From contig NZ_CH724155.1 in the NCBI RefSeq assembly GCF_000153185.1, positions 267,491-304,438 of the forward strand: a stretch of 36,948 bases of DNA. Reading direction: 5' to 3'. The position numbers were made by a program, and so were the translations under genes. Below are positions 16,340-25,453 of this stretch, piece after piece. How positions within the stretch are numbered: the first letter of the stretch is position 1; each line of letters starts with the position of its first letter. The DNA comes from Reinekea blandensis MED297. GTDB taxonomy: Bacteria; Pseudomonadota; Gammaproteobacteria; Pseudomonadales; Natronospirillaceae. The notes under the pieces are model-generated. The model had not been told where the DNA came from. It was given only the letters and a program-made list of their open reading frames with translations, and made no database searches.

Positions 16340-16885
16340 TTATTGCCAGGTGTACTTCTCGAAACGCTTATCCACAGGCGTGCGTGCCATGTGGTTCACA
16401 TAGTTACTGATCACCTTCTGAGACAGCCCCAGGATGATGTCCAGCACCTGTTGCTGACCGTAACCGACGGCAAAAAAGGCTTCCAGGTCTTCATCGGTCG
16501 CGTAACCTCGGTTGCGGACCAGCGTAAGCGTTAAGTCCTGCAGGGCCTGCAGTTTTGGTGTTGGCATGGGCTCGCGGTTGCGCAACGCCTCGGTCAGGGC
16601 CGGGTCGACTTTCATAGCATTGGCAATCCCGGTGTGCGCCGGCACACAGTAATGGCATTCGTGCTCTACGTTGATGGTCTGCCAGACCACAGTCAGCTCT
16701 TCGGCATTAAATGACGAGTTCAGAAACAGCTGATGCAGTTCCTGATACCCCTTCAACAGGTTAGGGGACTCGGCCAGTACCCCGTGCAGACCAGGTACCA
16801 CGCCGTTCGCCTTCAGGGACTTCTTCAATAGTGGTTTGCTGTCGTCAGGGGCGCTTTCAATCGTGTGAATCGTAAAATGACTCAT
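16340..16885 (-). CDS. Carboxymuconolactone decarboxylase/AhpD-like protein
   Basis: A 181-residue protein of the AhpD-like alkylhydroperoxidase/CMD family. The redox motif is complete: Cys77-x2-Cys80 with His84 and the preceding Glu76 (HECHYCVPAH). This points to a peroxidase or disulfide-reductase type role and not decarboxylation, which lacks the CxxC. The ATG at 16885 was chosen because GGAGAG lies six bases upstream; the open frame further up would cover the operator region. It is divergent from a TetR regulator with two palindromic operators between them, so it is probably repressed by that regulator and induced by a reactive compound. Confidence 0.88.
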   Translation of the reverse strand: MSHFTIHTIESAPDDSKPLLKKSLKANGVVPGLHGVLAESPNLLKGYQELHQLFLNSSFNAEELTVVWQTINVEHECHYCVPAHTGIANAMKVDPALTEALRNREPMPTPKLQALQDLTLTLVRNRGYATDEDLEAFFAVGYGQQQVLDIILGLSQKVISNYVNHMARTPVDKRFEKYTWQ

Positions 16886-16941
16886 GGTTATCTCTCCGTT
16901 AGTCGCGGTTTCGCTTGAGTGTTTTTTCAACATAACTGGAT

Positions 16942-16957
16942 TTGAACGATCGTTCAA
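16942..16957. promoter_or_regulatory. TetR operator 1
   Basis: TTGAACGATCGTTCAA is a perfect 16-bp palindrome in the 113-bp divergent region between the AhpD-like gene and tetR. It has the arms typical of TetR-family sites and matches operator 2 except at one base. Confidence 0.8.
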
Positions 16958-16964
16958 GCTATAT

Positions 16965-16980
16965 TTGAACAATCGTTCAA
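16965..16980. promoter_or_regulatory. TetR operator 2
   Basis: TTGAACAATCGTTCAA is the same palindrome with one mismatch, centred 23 bp from operator 1, about two helical turns on the same face. It ends 18 bp before the tetR ATG, so autoregulation is expected. Confidence 0.8.
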
Positions 16981-16998
16981 GCGATTGGAAATAACCTT

Positions 16999-17571
16999 AT
17001 GCCTGCAACACCGACTCACCACGCCGACGCCATCCCCAAGGCCACCGACCTGTTCTGGGAAAAGGGCTTTCATGCCACGTCCATGCGCAACTTGCAGCAG
17101 GTCATCGACCTACGCCCGGGCAGCATTTACGCCAGTTTTGGCAGCAAAGAAGGGTTGTTTAAAGCATCGCTGTTGCATTACTCGCAGCGTAGTCGCGATC
17201 AGTTGAAAGCCGCCATCGCACAGGCCGGCGACCCATTGAATGGCTTGAAACAGTTTGTGATCGGTGTGTTGCAGTGTCAGTCCGCAGCGCCCAGCAGCAT
17301 GTGCATGCTGGTGAAGTCCATCGCCGAGCTAACCGAAGACCAGGCGGATCTCTTAGCCGAAGCCAAACGACTATTGAACGTGATGGAAGGTGAGTTTGCT
17401 GATGCTATCCGACAGGCTCAGACCCAGGGCCTGATCAGTTCCGAACAGGACCCGGTGCGTATGGCACAGCGGTTACAGGTTCAGTTTATGGGGTTACGCA
17501 CCTACATTCGGGCGCATGGGGAAACAGCGCAGGTGGTTGAGTTAGTGGAGGATCTTTTTGAGCATTTGTAA
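16999..17571 (+). CDS. TetR family transcriptional regulator
   Basis: A 190-residue TetR-type repressor. The DNA-binding domain covers about 10-60 (ATDLFWEKGFHATSMRNLQQ, then the GSIYASFGSKEGLFKASL segment). The C-terminal ligand-binding domain contains SMCMLVKSIAEL with Cys102, a residue often placed this way in regulators of the NemR/AcrR-like sort; redox or electrophile sensing is possible but unproven. Two near-identical operators precede it. The 3' two thirds of the gene (from about codon 69) are duplicated as a fragment at 26008-26376, so this gene sits at the left edge of a repeat-flanked segment. No strong ribosome binding site is seen upstream. Confidence 0.9.
   Translation: MPATPTHHADAIPKATDLFWEKGFHATSMRNLQQVIDLRPGSIYASFGSKEGLFKASLLHYSQRSRDQLKAAIAQAGDPLNGLKQFVIGVLQCQSAAPSSMCMLVKSIAELTEDQADLLAEAKRLLNVMEGEFADAIRQAQTQGLISSEQDPVRMAQRLQVQFMGLRTYIRAHGETAQVVELVEDLFEHL
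17203..17570. repeat. Direct repeat, left copy (3' part of tetR)
   Basis: This segment aligns without gaps to 26008-26375, offset 8,805 bp. From 17221 to 17569 I count seven mismatches in 349 bp (98% identity). The first 18 bases differ at four positions, all third-base or synonymous changes. Similarity stops at the stop codon (TAA here, TGA in the other copy). The repeat brackets the giant gene. Confidence 0.93.
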
Positions 17572-17625
17572 TCGGCTCTGAATGATTTCCATCGAGTTTT
17601 AAGAGGTTGTTTTTGACTCCAATGC

Positions 17626-17674
17626 GCTGAACAACTCGCTTAACAAAGTCCAAGGAGAAAGTGAGTTGTTCAGC
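17626..17674. terminator. Long inverted repeat between tetR and the giant gene
   Basis: Arms 17626-17641 (GCTGAACAACTCGCTT) and 17659-17674 (AAGTGAGTTGTTCAGC) pair at 15 of 16 positions, with a 17-base loop. It lies between two convergent genes, 16 bp past the stop of the giant gene and 54 bp past that of tetR, so it can serve as a bidirectional transcript end. No T-run follows on either strand. It is unusually long for a terminator and could alternatively be the end of a mobile unit. Confidence 0.55.
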
Positions 17675-17689
17675 ACTTCAAAGGTTGAG

Positions 17690-20600
17690 TTATAAACCTA
17701 TTTGAGAGAGAAGGCGTTGAGCTTGTCCAAAATAGGTCCTGAGTCCTCTTGCATAGGGTGGCTTCTCATCAGCGCCGAGCGCTTTGTCCGGGCTGCGACT
17801 GTCACCATTGTAGCCGCCCGCGATTCGGCTCCAAACATAGGCATTGCCAAAATCGGGGTCTTTTATCCAGCTTGTCAGTGAGCGCCCGGTGTGGGTTTTG
17901 CTTTTCAGAAAATCAATTAAACCTATAAACTGATTCCGACCCGAAAAGTAAGCCTGATAAAGATCCACGGCTGATGCGTAGCCATTGTATTTTCGGTGCC
18001 CGTTACCAAGGGTTTGAAATGCACCGTAACTGGCAGATAAATGCGCGGTTTCCTGATCTGACAATGACGCCGCCAAATCTCTTGCAGCTTCTTGGCGATC
18101 CGCATAATCGACTTGGCTTAGCCCTCCTGGATGAAGGGTAATCCATTGACTGCTTGAACAGTTTCCTGATGGGCAGTATTTGTGGTTCCGCCAACCGGTT
18201 TGCGGTTTAAAATGGGCATCGTAAGCGGAGCTGCGGTTAGACTCTTCCGTGCTGCTCAGTGTCGGATTGCTGATCCATTCGCGGAAAAAGACATGATTCT
18301 CGAAGCGTTGGGTAGGCCGCGCGGGTGATTGCGAATCAGATCCGACAAAAAGCTGCCCCTCTTTTGCGAGAATAGCCAGCGCAATAGCGCAGCCACGTGA
18401 TTTTAAGGCCGAACCGAGTTCCAAGTCGAAAAGTGATTCGAGAACACCGCCATATAAGTTCCAGTGTTCAGCCATTTTTTGTTCCACCGAGCTTAAGCCG
18501 GATGTCGAAAGCATTGATGTCGGCGCGTCTTGTAGCGTGGTTGGCGAATTGTGATGCCAGAAGAATCGCAGATTACTCTGCAGTGTCCAACCAATATTGC
18601 TGTTGTCGCTTGCACGCTTCACCTTAACAGCCGTTTTGGTTTTACCCCCTTCGTTAAAGTCCGCACGATCCGTTTCAATAACCAGGGTATCTTGCGGGAT
18701 AGCTTTGATAGCACCCCCTGAAGTTTTTAAGGTCGTTGTCAGATCGCCTTGTTTCCGAAGCCAGGCCGCGCCATCAATGGTATGTAAAATGGGTTCCGAC
18801 GAGGGTGCTGTTGTCGGTGCATCCGATGTGCTCTCAGTATCTCGATAAATAACGGGTTCCAAGATATCCCAAGTTTGTCTATCCAGCTCGCCAGTTAAAG
18901 GAAGACCATTGTCATATTGAAATTCAGCGACCTTTATGGGCAAATCAGATTCGTCAGCACCGAAAATATCAAAGTAATTCATAATGTCATCGGCTAGGGC
19001 ATCCCAACCGGCACTGATGCGATGCCCGGCATTGCTTACCGTGGCCTCGGCAATATTAATCATGTCAGTTAAATTAAAGTCACCGAGCAAACCGCCACTC
19101 GGTTGTGCTGAGGTTCTCAACAAAATCGCCGTAACCACTTGGCCATCAGCCAATGCGACAGAACCACTTTGAACATCTGACATCATCACTCGCGCCCAGG
19201 TTTCCAGACGCCCCAATGTCTCCATCGATCCACTTTTTGGCCTTAAAATGACGGCTTGGCCAACAAAGTGCAGAGGGTCCAGCAATTCTGAACCGGACGC
19301 ATCTATATCGTACCAAGCGGCATCAATGTTCAGTGAGTCACTGGAAAACCCGATGCCCATCCAGCGGGCGAGCTTCACGATAGTCGCCGCCATCTGGCTT
19401 TCAGCCAGAAGAGACGTAGTTGACAAAATATTCGGCGCTGAAATCGGAGTTAGTGACTGCTGTTCTGGACTGCCTGAAGTAAACGCTAACCCTGTATCCG
19501 TACTGAGCGTAACCGGAGCGATACCCACATTATGTGCATATGGGATAGAGACAGACCCGTCTGCGTTCAGTACTTCATGGATAAAGGGCCATATATCATT
19601 GAACAGAAAGCCCAGCTCCTGAGGCAGGCGGGTCGTTAATGACTCTAACGCGCTAGAAAGTGAGTGAATTGCGGAAGCTGAAAGCCCCTGCGAAAAGGCC
19701 GACTGTACATCCTGCATAATGTCATCAAGGAGTGCCAGCAACGCAGGCACGACCTGTTGACTGATGAGCGATTGAACCGGAACAGCCCAACGCAAGTTTG
19801 AAGGGTCTGCTGACGGGTTGCGCACAAACGCTTCGACAGCACCCGCTAAATGCACACGGCTTTCTCTTGAGACGTCGGCCTGTGCCGCGTCAGGGTCAGC
19901 ACCATGAGCATTGCCATAAAAGCTGCCTTCAAAAAAGCTCAGTGCATTCATATAGCCAAGTGCGCGCGCGCCTGGAGATTGAAGGTCGATTCCTGAGTTG
20001 ATCGTGCTGGATAGATTGTCACGGAACAGCAAACAGACGGCGTGGATTGCAACGGCATATCCGAGTGCATAGACTTCGTCTTTAATCGCCTCAATACTGA
20101 GATCTGAAAATCGAGTCGCGAGCGCGGCCAGATCACCGATCCCAACGGTTTCCGTCACACTATCAGACAAGATGGCGTCAACAACCGTCGTTGATAATAT
20201 AAAGTGGTAGCGATCGTTAATGCTCATCCCGCGACCTTGGCTTTCTAGCTCGGCAAATATCCCATCTTCCCAGAGATTCATTACATAGAAGCCGGATGCA
20301 TTTTCGGGTTTGGCGGTATTGCCCTTAAAGAAGGCTTCGTCACTTAATGAGCCTTTTGGAAAAGCTATTTGCAGATCTTCAAAGTGACTGCCGTCGATAT
20401 CGGAAAAGCGACGCGCTTTATAGACCGCGGTCGACAGCGTGCACTCGGCTTTTATTCTGTCCCAGGGAAGCGCCATGTCTTCATAATTAAGGTTGGCTTC
20501 ACGTTCAGATATCTCTCGGATATGGTTGTGGGCGGCCACATAGCCCGAGAAGGCTGAGCTCGCTTCCTGAACGGCCAAGTCTAGGAGCCAATCCATGGTT

Positions 20601-23600
20601 CTGGGGCCATTATCCAGTGCCGCATTAATGTGATCAAACCGAATTTTCTGGCCCAACCCACGCATAACCCCGCCAGAGAAAATGTCGCGGGCATATTTCA
20701 TGACGTATTTACTGTTTGTGTATTGTGAAAGGTATCCGGTCAACAAGGCTAATGGGTGTCGATCTGTACTGAGGGAGTCAGGTCCAAAGTCGTTGGCGTC
20801 AGCGTTATCGAACGGACGCGTGTTTTCCAGCGGATCCCGGCCGTCTTCGGGCGCATCCGGTTCGCCATCTCTTGCAAATAAACCAGAATCCTTATCCTCA
20901 GGCTGCCCTGTCGGTACTCCGCTGTCCGTGTCTCTGGGCGACGGAATGACGCCACTGCTCCCTCGGTCAACTTCAAAGTTCAGTCTTTCGGTACCATCCG
21001 GTTGACGGGTCACTTCTAATCGAGAAGACGGGGCATCACTATTGCGTGCAATGTGTTCGTTCGTAACATCGCGTGACACTGGGCCAGAGTCCGCATTACC
21101 GCTTCCGGCCGTTGGTCCTTTCAGTTCCTGATCCAAGATCTGTTTGGAGTATTTTTCTTTATCTTCTGCTGAAATCGCATTGTCTTTTCGAGCATCAGAG
21201 ACGGCCTTGAGTTTCGCGGCAAGTGAACCCAGTTGTGCACCCTGTTCGCCAAAAGCCTGAGCAGTCGAAAGTGATTTCTGGAACGCAGCAATGGCATTGC
21301 GCTGGTTTTCCGTCAGCCCCGTTATATCTCGGAACACGTTCGGATTGCTGAGTAACGAGACGGCGGCACCGACTCCCGCAGGGTCAGGTGCGGCCGGCGC
21401 ATTTTGCAGATTAATGATTGGATTTGGTAACGGAGTTGGGGTCGGGTCAGGCCCTTCTTGGACTCGAGGCTCAGTCGATATCGGCATAATTTGTGTTGGG
21501 CTATCTGGTATTGGCTCTTCACTCCAACGCCAGAATCGATCTTCCTCAATGCGTTCACAGCTGTTACAGCGACCCATGATTGCTTCAGCAAAGACCCCCT
21601 TAGTGGGTAGGCTAAGTCGTATTGGGTCCATGGGGGTTTGTGGTTTGTAGAGTGACAGCAGATCAATCTCTTCCCCACGAATACCCGGATCCAGTCGGAA
21701 GCCGGGTGCCACTGGCATGACCAAGCTATTACCCACAACACCGATGACTTCGTTTTCAACAACTGATGCAACCGATCGTACAACCCCGCCAGGGTAAACA
21801 TCCCGTTCGGAATAGTCTCGAACCTGAATCCCATCGAGAAACATGAAACGTCGATCGGCACTCATACCGAGCCAGATCGCTTGATGGTAATATTCCAGAT
21901 TATCATTCAGATGAGACTGAAGGCGGGCAGCGCGTTCAATATCCTCCTCTCTAGGGTTGCGCATTTCGCTGCGACTCAATGGCGTTTGAATACGAACCAT
22001 ATCGTTGCTGACTTGTCCGGTTGTGGAAGAATACCCAAGCAGATCATCCTTAATGCGGGCGGAAGAAAACAACCGGCGTTGCATAAACTGGGTTCGGTAA
22101 GTCATGGTTCCTGAATGGATCAAAACATTGGCCGTTGAGGGTAAACGCTCTAAAAGTGTCGAACCGTCGGATAATATTATCGAACTTGCTTTTCTGATCT
22201 CGATCGCCGCGATATCTGATCGACGCAAGCCCGATGGCATGGCCCCGGACTGGCGAACAGAAATGTACAGCTTGCGGTTTTCCCTGAACCGGGAAACCAG
22301 AGTCGCATCCAATGGCAAGGATGTGCTGCTTTCAGACCCACTTGCGGTTTCAACTCTTGCGTCAAATTCAAGATTCTGAACCAATGCTTGAGCAATTTCC
22401 GGTGCCACCAGTTCCGTAAACAGTTCTTGTCTTCGCTCGGCTTTTGATTCTGCTAATTCATTGACCTTTCCCATGATGGAGGGAAAGAAAAATGTAAAAG
22501 GGGCAAGCGCTGATTCCACATCTTCGATGGTTGCGGCCGTCGCCAGATCTGTTGGCATGCCGATTCGGAACTCAAGTTCAAACTCTCCCCAGACCTGATC
22601 GACATCGACATCGGCCCACCGGGCATCGGGTAAGTCTGACCCTTCATAGTCATTTTCAATTCGCTCAATGGCATTGAAACCCGATAAAAATCGACGGCTG
22701 ATCAGGCGTCGCGACAATGCCTCTCGCCAGCGCAATGTTTTTTCGTAACTAAACGGAGACAGAATTAAAGGTACAAAAAGGCATTCCTGTACTGATGCCA
22801 GTCTTTGCTCTACGCGTAAATGCCTGAGGACTTCATAATACTGAATGGTCAATGAGTGGCAGTGGTTGTAGTTGGCGACGCTTTCTGTTTGAACGGAGAA
22901 GCGTTCTCCTTGTGTGGCCGTTTCGATCACTGTAGCCCTTTGAGAGCGAACCGAGGCCGCCGCCTGAGAGGTTCGGTCGCGTAGCGATTGCGAAGAAGAC
23001 AGCGTTGTGTTGCGCGCCGAGTTCTGCCAAGCGGATGAAGATGCTTTAGCGGCACCTCCAGCAACGCCTAATAATCCACCTAAAGGGACGGGGCCTGCGG
23101 GAACAACCGCGCCAATGCCTAACCCCGCACCCCAGCCCGAGGTTTTGGCCGTTGAACCACCGCGAACACTTTCTGAGACTGCACCGCTGACAATCTCATT
23201 GATGTCTCTGTCACGGGTTAAGTTGGCTGTTAGATTATCTGCATAATCGAGCTCCTCAGAGCGTTCCGCTGCAGCACGGTGTTCCCAATCCAGTACAACG
23301 ATTTGTTTCTTTTGCCCGGGAGCCAAGGGTAGAGAGTAGACAATATCTCCTAGTGAGTATCCGTCAGAAACCCATTCCTGCTTAAACTGAAGCAGATGCC
23401 CATGAGCTAAAGAGACCGCTTGATAAAACGTTGGGTCTTCGTCCCAATCAATCGATGTATCTAAATCAAGGACCGCCCGACCCGCTGCCATGTTTTTAGA
23501 CCGAGGAGAAATTCGATCTCTTAAACGCAATGCATTGGATTTTTCTATCGCTTTTTGAAGGGTTGCAGCGGTTAGACCTTTCCTGAGATTGGTGTGCTCA

Positions 23601-25453
23601 AGCAAGACATCCTTACGAACTGTGGCTTTTTCTAAACCCGGCGCAAATGTCGACACCTCTGCATTCGGGACCAGGTCGGTAATGTCTTTGACACTGATTT
23701 CGCCTTCGTCTGATAGGTTATAGCCATTGATTTTTGGTTCAGACGTTCTGACAACGGTAAAGAATGAAAACTCATCGAGTACGGCCCTGTCGCGCTGGAA
23801 CTCATCGGCGCAACTGTCACAACAGTCTTCCTTTAGTTCCGCATCGGTATCCACCACCAGGACAATTTTCCCCGGCAGAAAGCCTTCTGATGTTGTTTTT
23901 ATATCGTCACCTTCAATTCTCTGAACAGGTTCCATATCCAAAACAATGGGGACATCCACATACGCTTTTGACCCTTGCTTTGCGCCTACTCTTGCGAAAG
24001 CGCCGGTGAAACTCTCTTGTGGCAAGTCGATAAAAAAATAGCCGTTGTTTTCAGATCGCATCGCCAATAGCGGTGTATAGCTTTCCTGGGTTGGATTCTG
24101 CGAGCGACTGACATAAAAGATGACCTGTACATCGGAAAATATCCGTTCTCCGGATGGGTCGATGAGACGACACAATGCTTTGGCCGGCCGTTGGGGCATG
24201 CGGACAAAACCGTTGGGATTGGAAATCAATTCCCTGGGTGGAACGTTAATTTTAACGGGATTGGAAGACAGAAGATCGGATACGGAGCCTTGCCGCTGAC
24301 TCAGGGTTTCACCGGTAGGGGCTCTCACTGATAATTTTAATCGTTGGACTAAACCATAATGAGCAAGATGAACCTGAGCCTTGCCATCGGCGTCAATCGG
24401 AAAGGTTTTCTCGCCAGACCAAACGATGTTCAGTGTGGTTTTATCAAGAAGATCATAGGATACGACCAGCTCATGGTCAGCATAAGGGTTGGTGATAACA
24501 TCAACATCTTCAACCAAAAGGACATTAAAGCGGGTTGAATCTGGCTCCGGCAGCGTCACCGTCAGAACACGATTGCCGTTCGATGGGTTCGAAAAGTCCG
24601 TAGTGCGATAGGTCTGCTCTAATACAGGAACATCATCGACGGTACGAACAATGACAGTCAACGTTTCAATTTGCCCTCCGGATATGGGCTGTATGACCGT
24701 TTCGTTTTCCCGAGCAAGCTCAAGCGTATCCGAACGATCATTGAGGCGATTTGAAACCCGCTCGGTCAGTGTCCAAGTCAGGGAGTAACCGGTGTAATCA
24801 ACATTCGACGCTTTCTGAGCCCGAAGGGTGATGGCTTTCGGTTCTGATTCTACCGGATCGTCCACGACAACGATCAGGGTATCACCGTTTTCCGGGCGGT
24901 GAACGCTGGTATCGAGAACAACACCACGCGAGTCCAACAGCGTTAGCTTAATATCCATCGATTGACGCGTATTTTGCTCGATCTCAGAAAGCCGTACTGT
25001 CGCCTTACCGGAACTGTCGAATCGAACCTGTAACCGACCCGTTTGAGGCCGGTATTTTCGAAAAGGCTTTGTAGCGGAACTCCACTCAAGAACGCCAATG
25101 ACTCTTTTGCTGGAGCCTGGAATATTGCCTTCAAGTTTTATTGTAAACTCGAACCCTTTTGTGGTTGCACTCCCTTCAAATAGCCGATCAACATGTGAAC
25201 CGTATTTATTCGGTGGATAGGACTTAATGTCGTCTTCTGTAGTGGTCTTTGACCAAAACAGGCCAAAGGCATTTTCAATATCACGTTCAAACGCTTTGTT
25301 GTAAGACACCACGCCTTTCAGTTCTTCCATGGAGTTAAATTCAACGCCGGCATTTCGTGCTTCAATGATGCGCTCTGCAGTTTTTTCTCCGATCCCTTTT
25401 ACGGATTGCAGAGACTTCTTATCGGCAGTATTGAGGTTAATGTGTTTTTTCAC
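17690..25453 (-). CDS. Giant multidomain protein with HhH start and C-terminal N-acetylmuramidase
   Basis: A 2,587-residue protein (about 280 kDa). Order: helix-hairpin-helix of ComEA type (about 1-67, GIGEKTAERI); beta-rich Ig/carboxypeptidase-regulatory-like stretches (about 70-540); a CCDSC cluster (544-548); a large unrecognised core (about 650-1290) holding a Gly-rich hydrophobic run (about 770-805); CNSC (1296-1299); Pro-rich and acidic linkers (about 1325-1560); a helical region; a peptidoglycan-binding-like motif (about 2165-2200, FQYDNGLPLTGELD); an SH3-like segment (about 2228-2300); and an N-acetylmuramidase domain (about 2340-2587) with probable catalytic Glu2365 (AILAKEGQ), SASYGAFQTLGN and AGGYNG. 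No signal peptide is visible. The GTG at 25453 has AAGGA seven bases upstream. The C terminus should cut glycan strands; delivery and role are unknown. Confidence 0.85.
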   Translation of the reverse strand: MKKHINLNTADKKSLQSVKGIGEKTAERIIEARNAGVEFNSMEELKGVVSYNKAFERDIENAFGLFWSKTTTEDDIKSYPPNKYGSHVDRLFEGSATTKGFEFTIKLEGNIPGSSKRVIGVLEWSSATKPFRKYRPQTGRLQVRFDSSGKATVRLSEIEQNTRQSMDIKLTLLDSRGVVLDTSVHRPENGDTLIVVVDDPVESEPKAITLRAQKASNVDYTGYSLTWTLTERVSNRLNDRSDTLELARENETVIQPISGGQIETLTVIVRTVDDVPVLEQTYRTTDFSNPSNGNRVLTVTLPEPDSTRFNVLLVEDVDVITNPYADHELVVSYDLLDKTTLNIVWSGEKTFPIDADGKAQVHLAHYGLVQRLKLSVRAPTGETLSQRQGSVSDLLSSNPVKINVPPRELISNPNGFVRMPQRPAKALCRLIDPSGERIFSDVQVIFYVSRSQNPTQESYTPLLAMRSENNGYFFIDLPQESFTGAFARVGAKQGSKAYVDVPIVLDMEPVQRIEGDDIKTTSEGFLPGKIVLVVDTDAELKEDCCDSCADEFQRDRAVLDEFSFFTVVRTSEPKINGYNLSDEGEISVKDITDLVPNAEVSTFAPGLEKATVRKDVLLEHTNLRKGLTAATLQKAIEKSNALRLRDRISPRSKNMAAGRAVLDLDTSIDWDEDPTFYQAVSLAHGHLLQFKQEWVSDGYSLGDIVYSLPLAPGQKKQIVVLDWEHRAAAERSEELDYADNLTANLTRDRDINEIVSGAVSESVRGGSTAKTSGWGAGLGIGAVVPAGPVPLGGLLGVAGGAAKASSSAWQNSARNTTLSSSQSLRDRTSQAAASVRSQRATVIETATQGERFSVQTESVANYNHCHSLTIQYYEVLRHLRVEQRLASVQECLFVPLILSPFSYEKTLRWREALSRRLISRRFLSGFNAIERIENDYEGSDLPDARWADVDVDQVWGEFELEFRIGMPTDLATAATIEDVESALAPFTFFFPSIMGKVNELAESKAERRQELFTELVAPEIAQALVQNLEFDARVETASGSESSTSLPLDATLVSRFRENRKLYISVRQSGAMPSGLRRSDIAAIEIRKASSIILSDGSTLLERLPSTANVLIHSGTMTYRTQFMQRRLFSSARIKDDLLGYSSTTGQVSNDMVRIQTPLSRSEMRNPREEDIERAARLQSHLNDNLEYYHQAIWLGMSADRRFMFLDGIQVRDYSERDVYPGGVVRSVASVVENEVIGVVGNSLVMPVAPGFRLDPGIRGEEIDLLSLYKPQTPMDPIRLSLPTKGVFAEAIMGRCNSCERIEEDRFWRWSEEPIPDSPTQIMPISTEPRVQEGPDPTPTPLPNPIINLQNAPAAPDPAGVGAAVSLLSNPNVFRDITGLTENQRNAIAAFQKSLSTAQAFGEQGAQLGSLAAKLKAVSDARKDNAISAEDKEKYSKQILDQELKGPTAGSGNADSGPVSRDVTNEHIARNSDAPSSRLEVTRQPDGTERLNFEVDRGSSGVIPSPRDTDSGVPTGQPEDKDSGLFARDGEPDAPEDGRDPLENTRPFDNADANDFGPDSLSTDRHPLALLTGYLSQYTNSKYVMKYARDIFSGGVMRGLGQKIRFDHINAALDNGPRTMDWLLDLAVQEASSAFSGYVAAHNHIREISEREANLNYEDMALPWDRIKAECTLSTAVYKARRFSDIDGSHFEDLQIAFPKGSLSDEAFFKGNTAKPENASGFYVMNLWEDGIFAELESQGRGMSINDRYHFILSTTVVDAILSDSVTETVGIGDLAALATRFSDLSIEAIKDEVYALGYAVAIHAVCLLFRDNLSSTINSGIDLQSPGARALGYMNALSFFEGSFYGNAHGADPDAAQADVSRESRVHLAGAVEAFVRNPSADPSNLRWAVPVQSLISQQVVPALLALLDDIMQDVQSAFSQGLSASAIHSLSSALESLTTRLPQELGFLFNDIWPFIHEVLNADGSVSIPYAHNVGIAPVTLSTDTGLAFTSGSPEQQSLTPISAPNILSTTSLLAESQMAATIVKLARWMGIGFSSDSLNIDAAWYDIDASGSELLDPLHFVGQAVILRPKSGSMETLGRLETWARVMMSDVQSGSVALADGQVVTAILLRTSAQPSGGLLGDFNLTDMINIAEATVSNAGHRISAGWDALADDIMNYFDIFGADESDLPIKVAEFQYDNGLPLTGELDRQTWDILEPVIYRDTESTSDAPTTAPSSEPILHTIDGAAWLRKQGDLTTTLKTSGGAIKAIPQDTLVIETDRADFNEGGKTKTAVKVKRASDNSNIGWTLQSNLRFFWHHNSPTTLQDAPTSMLSTSGLSSVEQKMAEHWNLYGGVLESLFDLELGSALKSRGCAIALAILAKEGQLFVGSDSQSPARPTQRFENHVFFREWISNPTLSSTEESNRSSAYDAHFKPQTGWRNHKYCPSGNCSSSQWITLHPGGLSQVDYADRQEAARDLAASLSDQETAHLSASYGAFQTLGNGHRKYNGYASAVDLYQAYFSGRNQFIGLIDFLKSKTHTGRSLTSWIKDPDFGNAYVWSRIAGGYNGDSRSPDKALGADEKPPYARGLRTYFGQAQRLLSQIGL

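Noticed and set aside
17690-25453. Giant gene as a prophage tail or baseplate protein
   Set aside because: No other phage gene is within the window. The muramidase tail is also found outside phages, so phage origin is possible but unsupported here.
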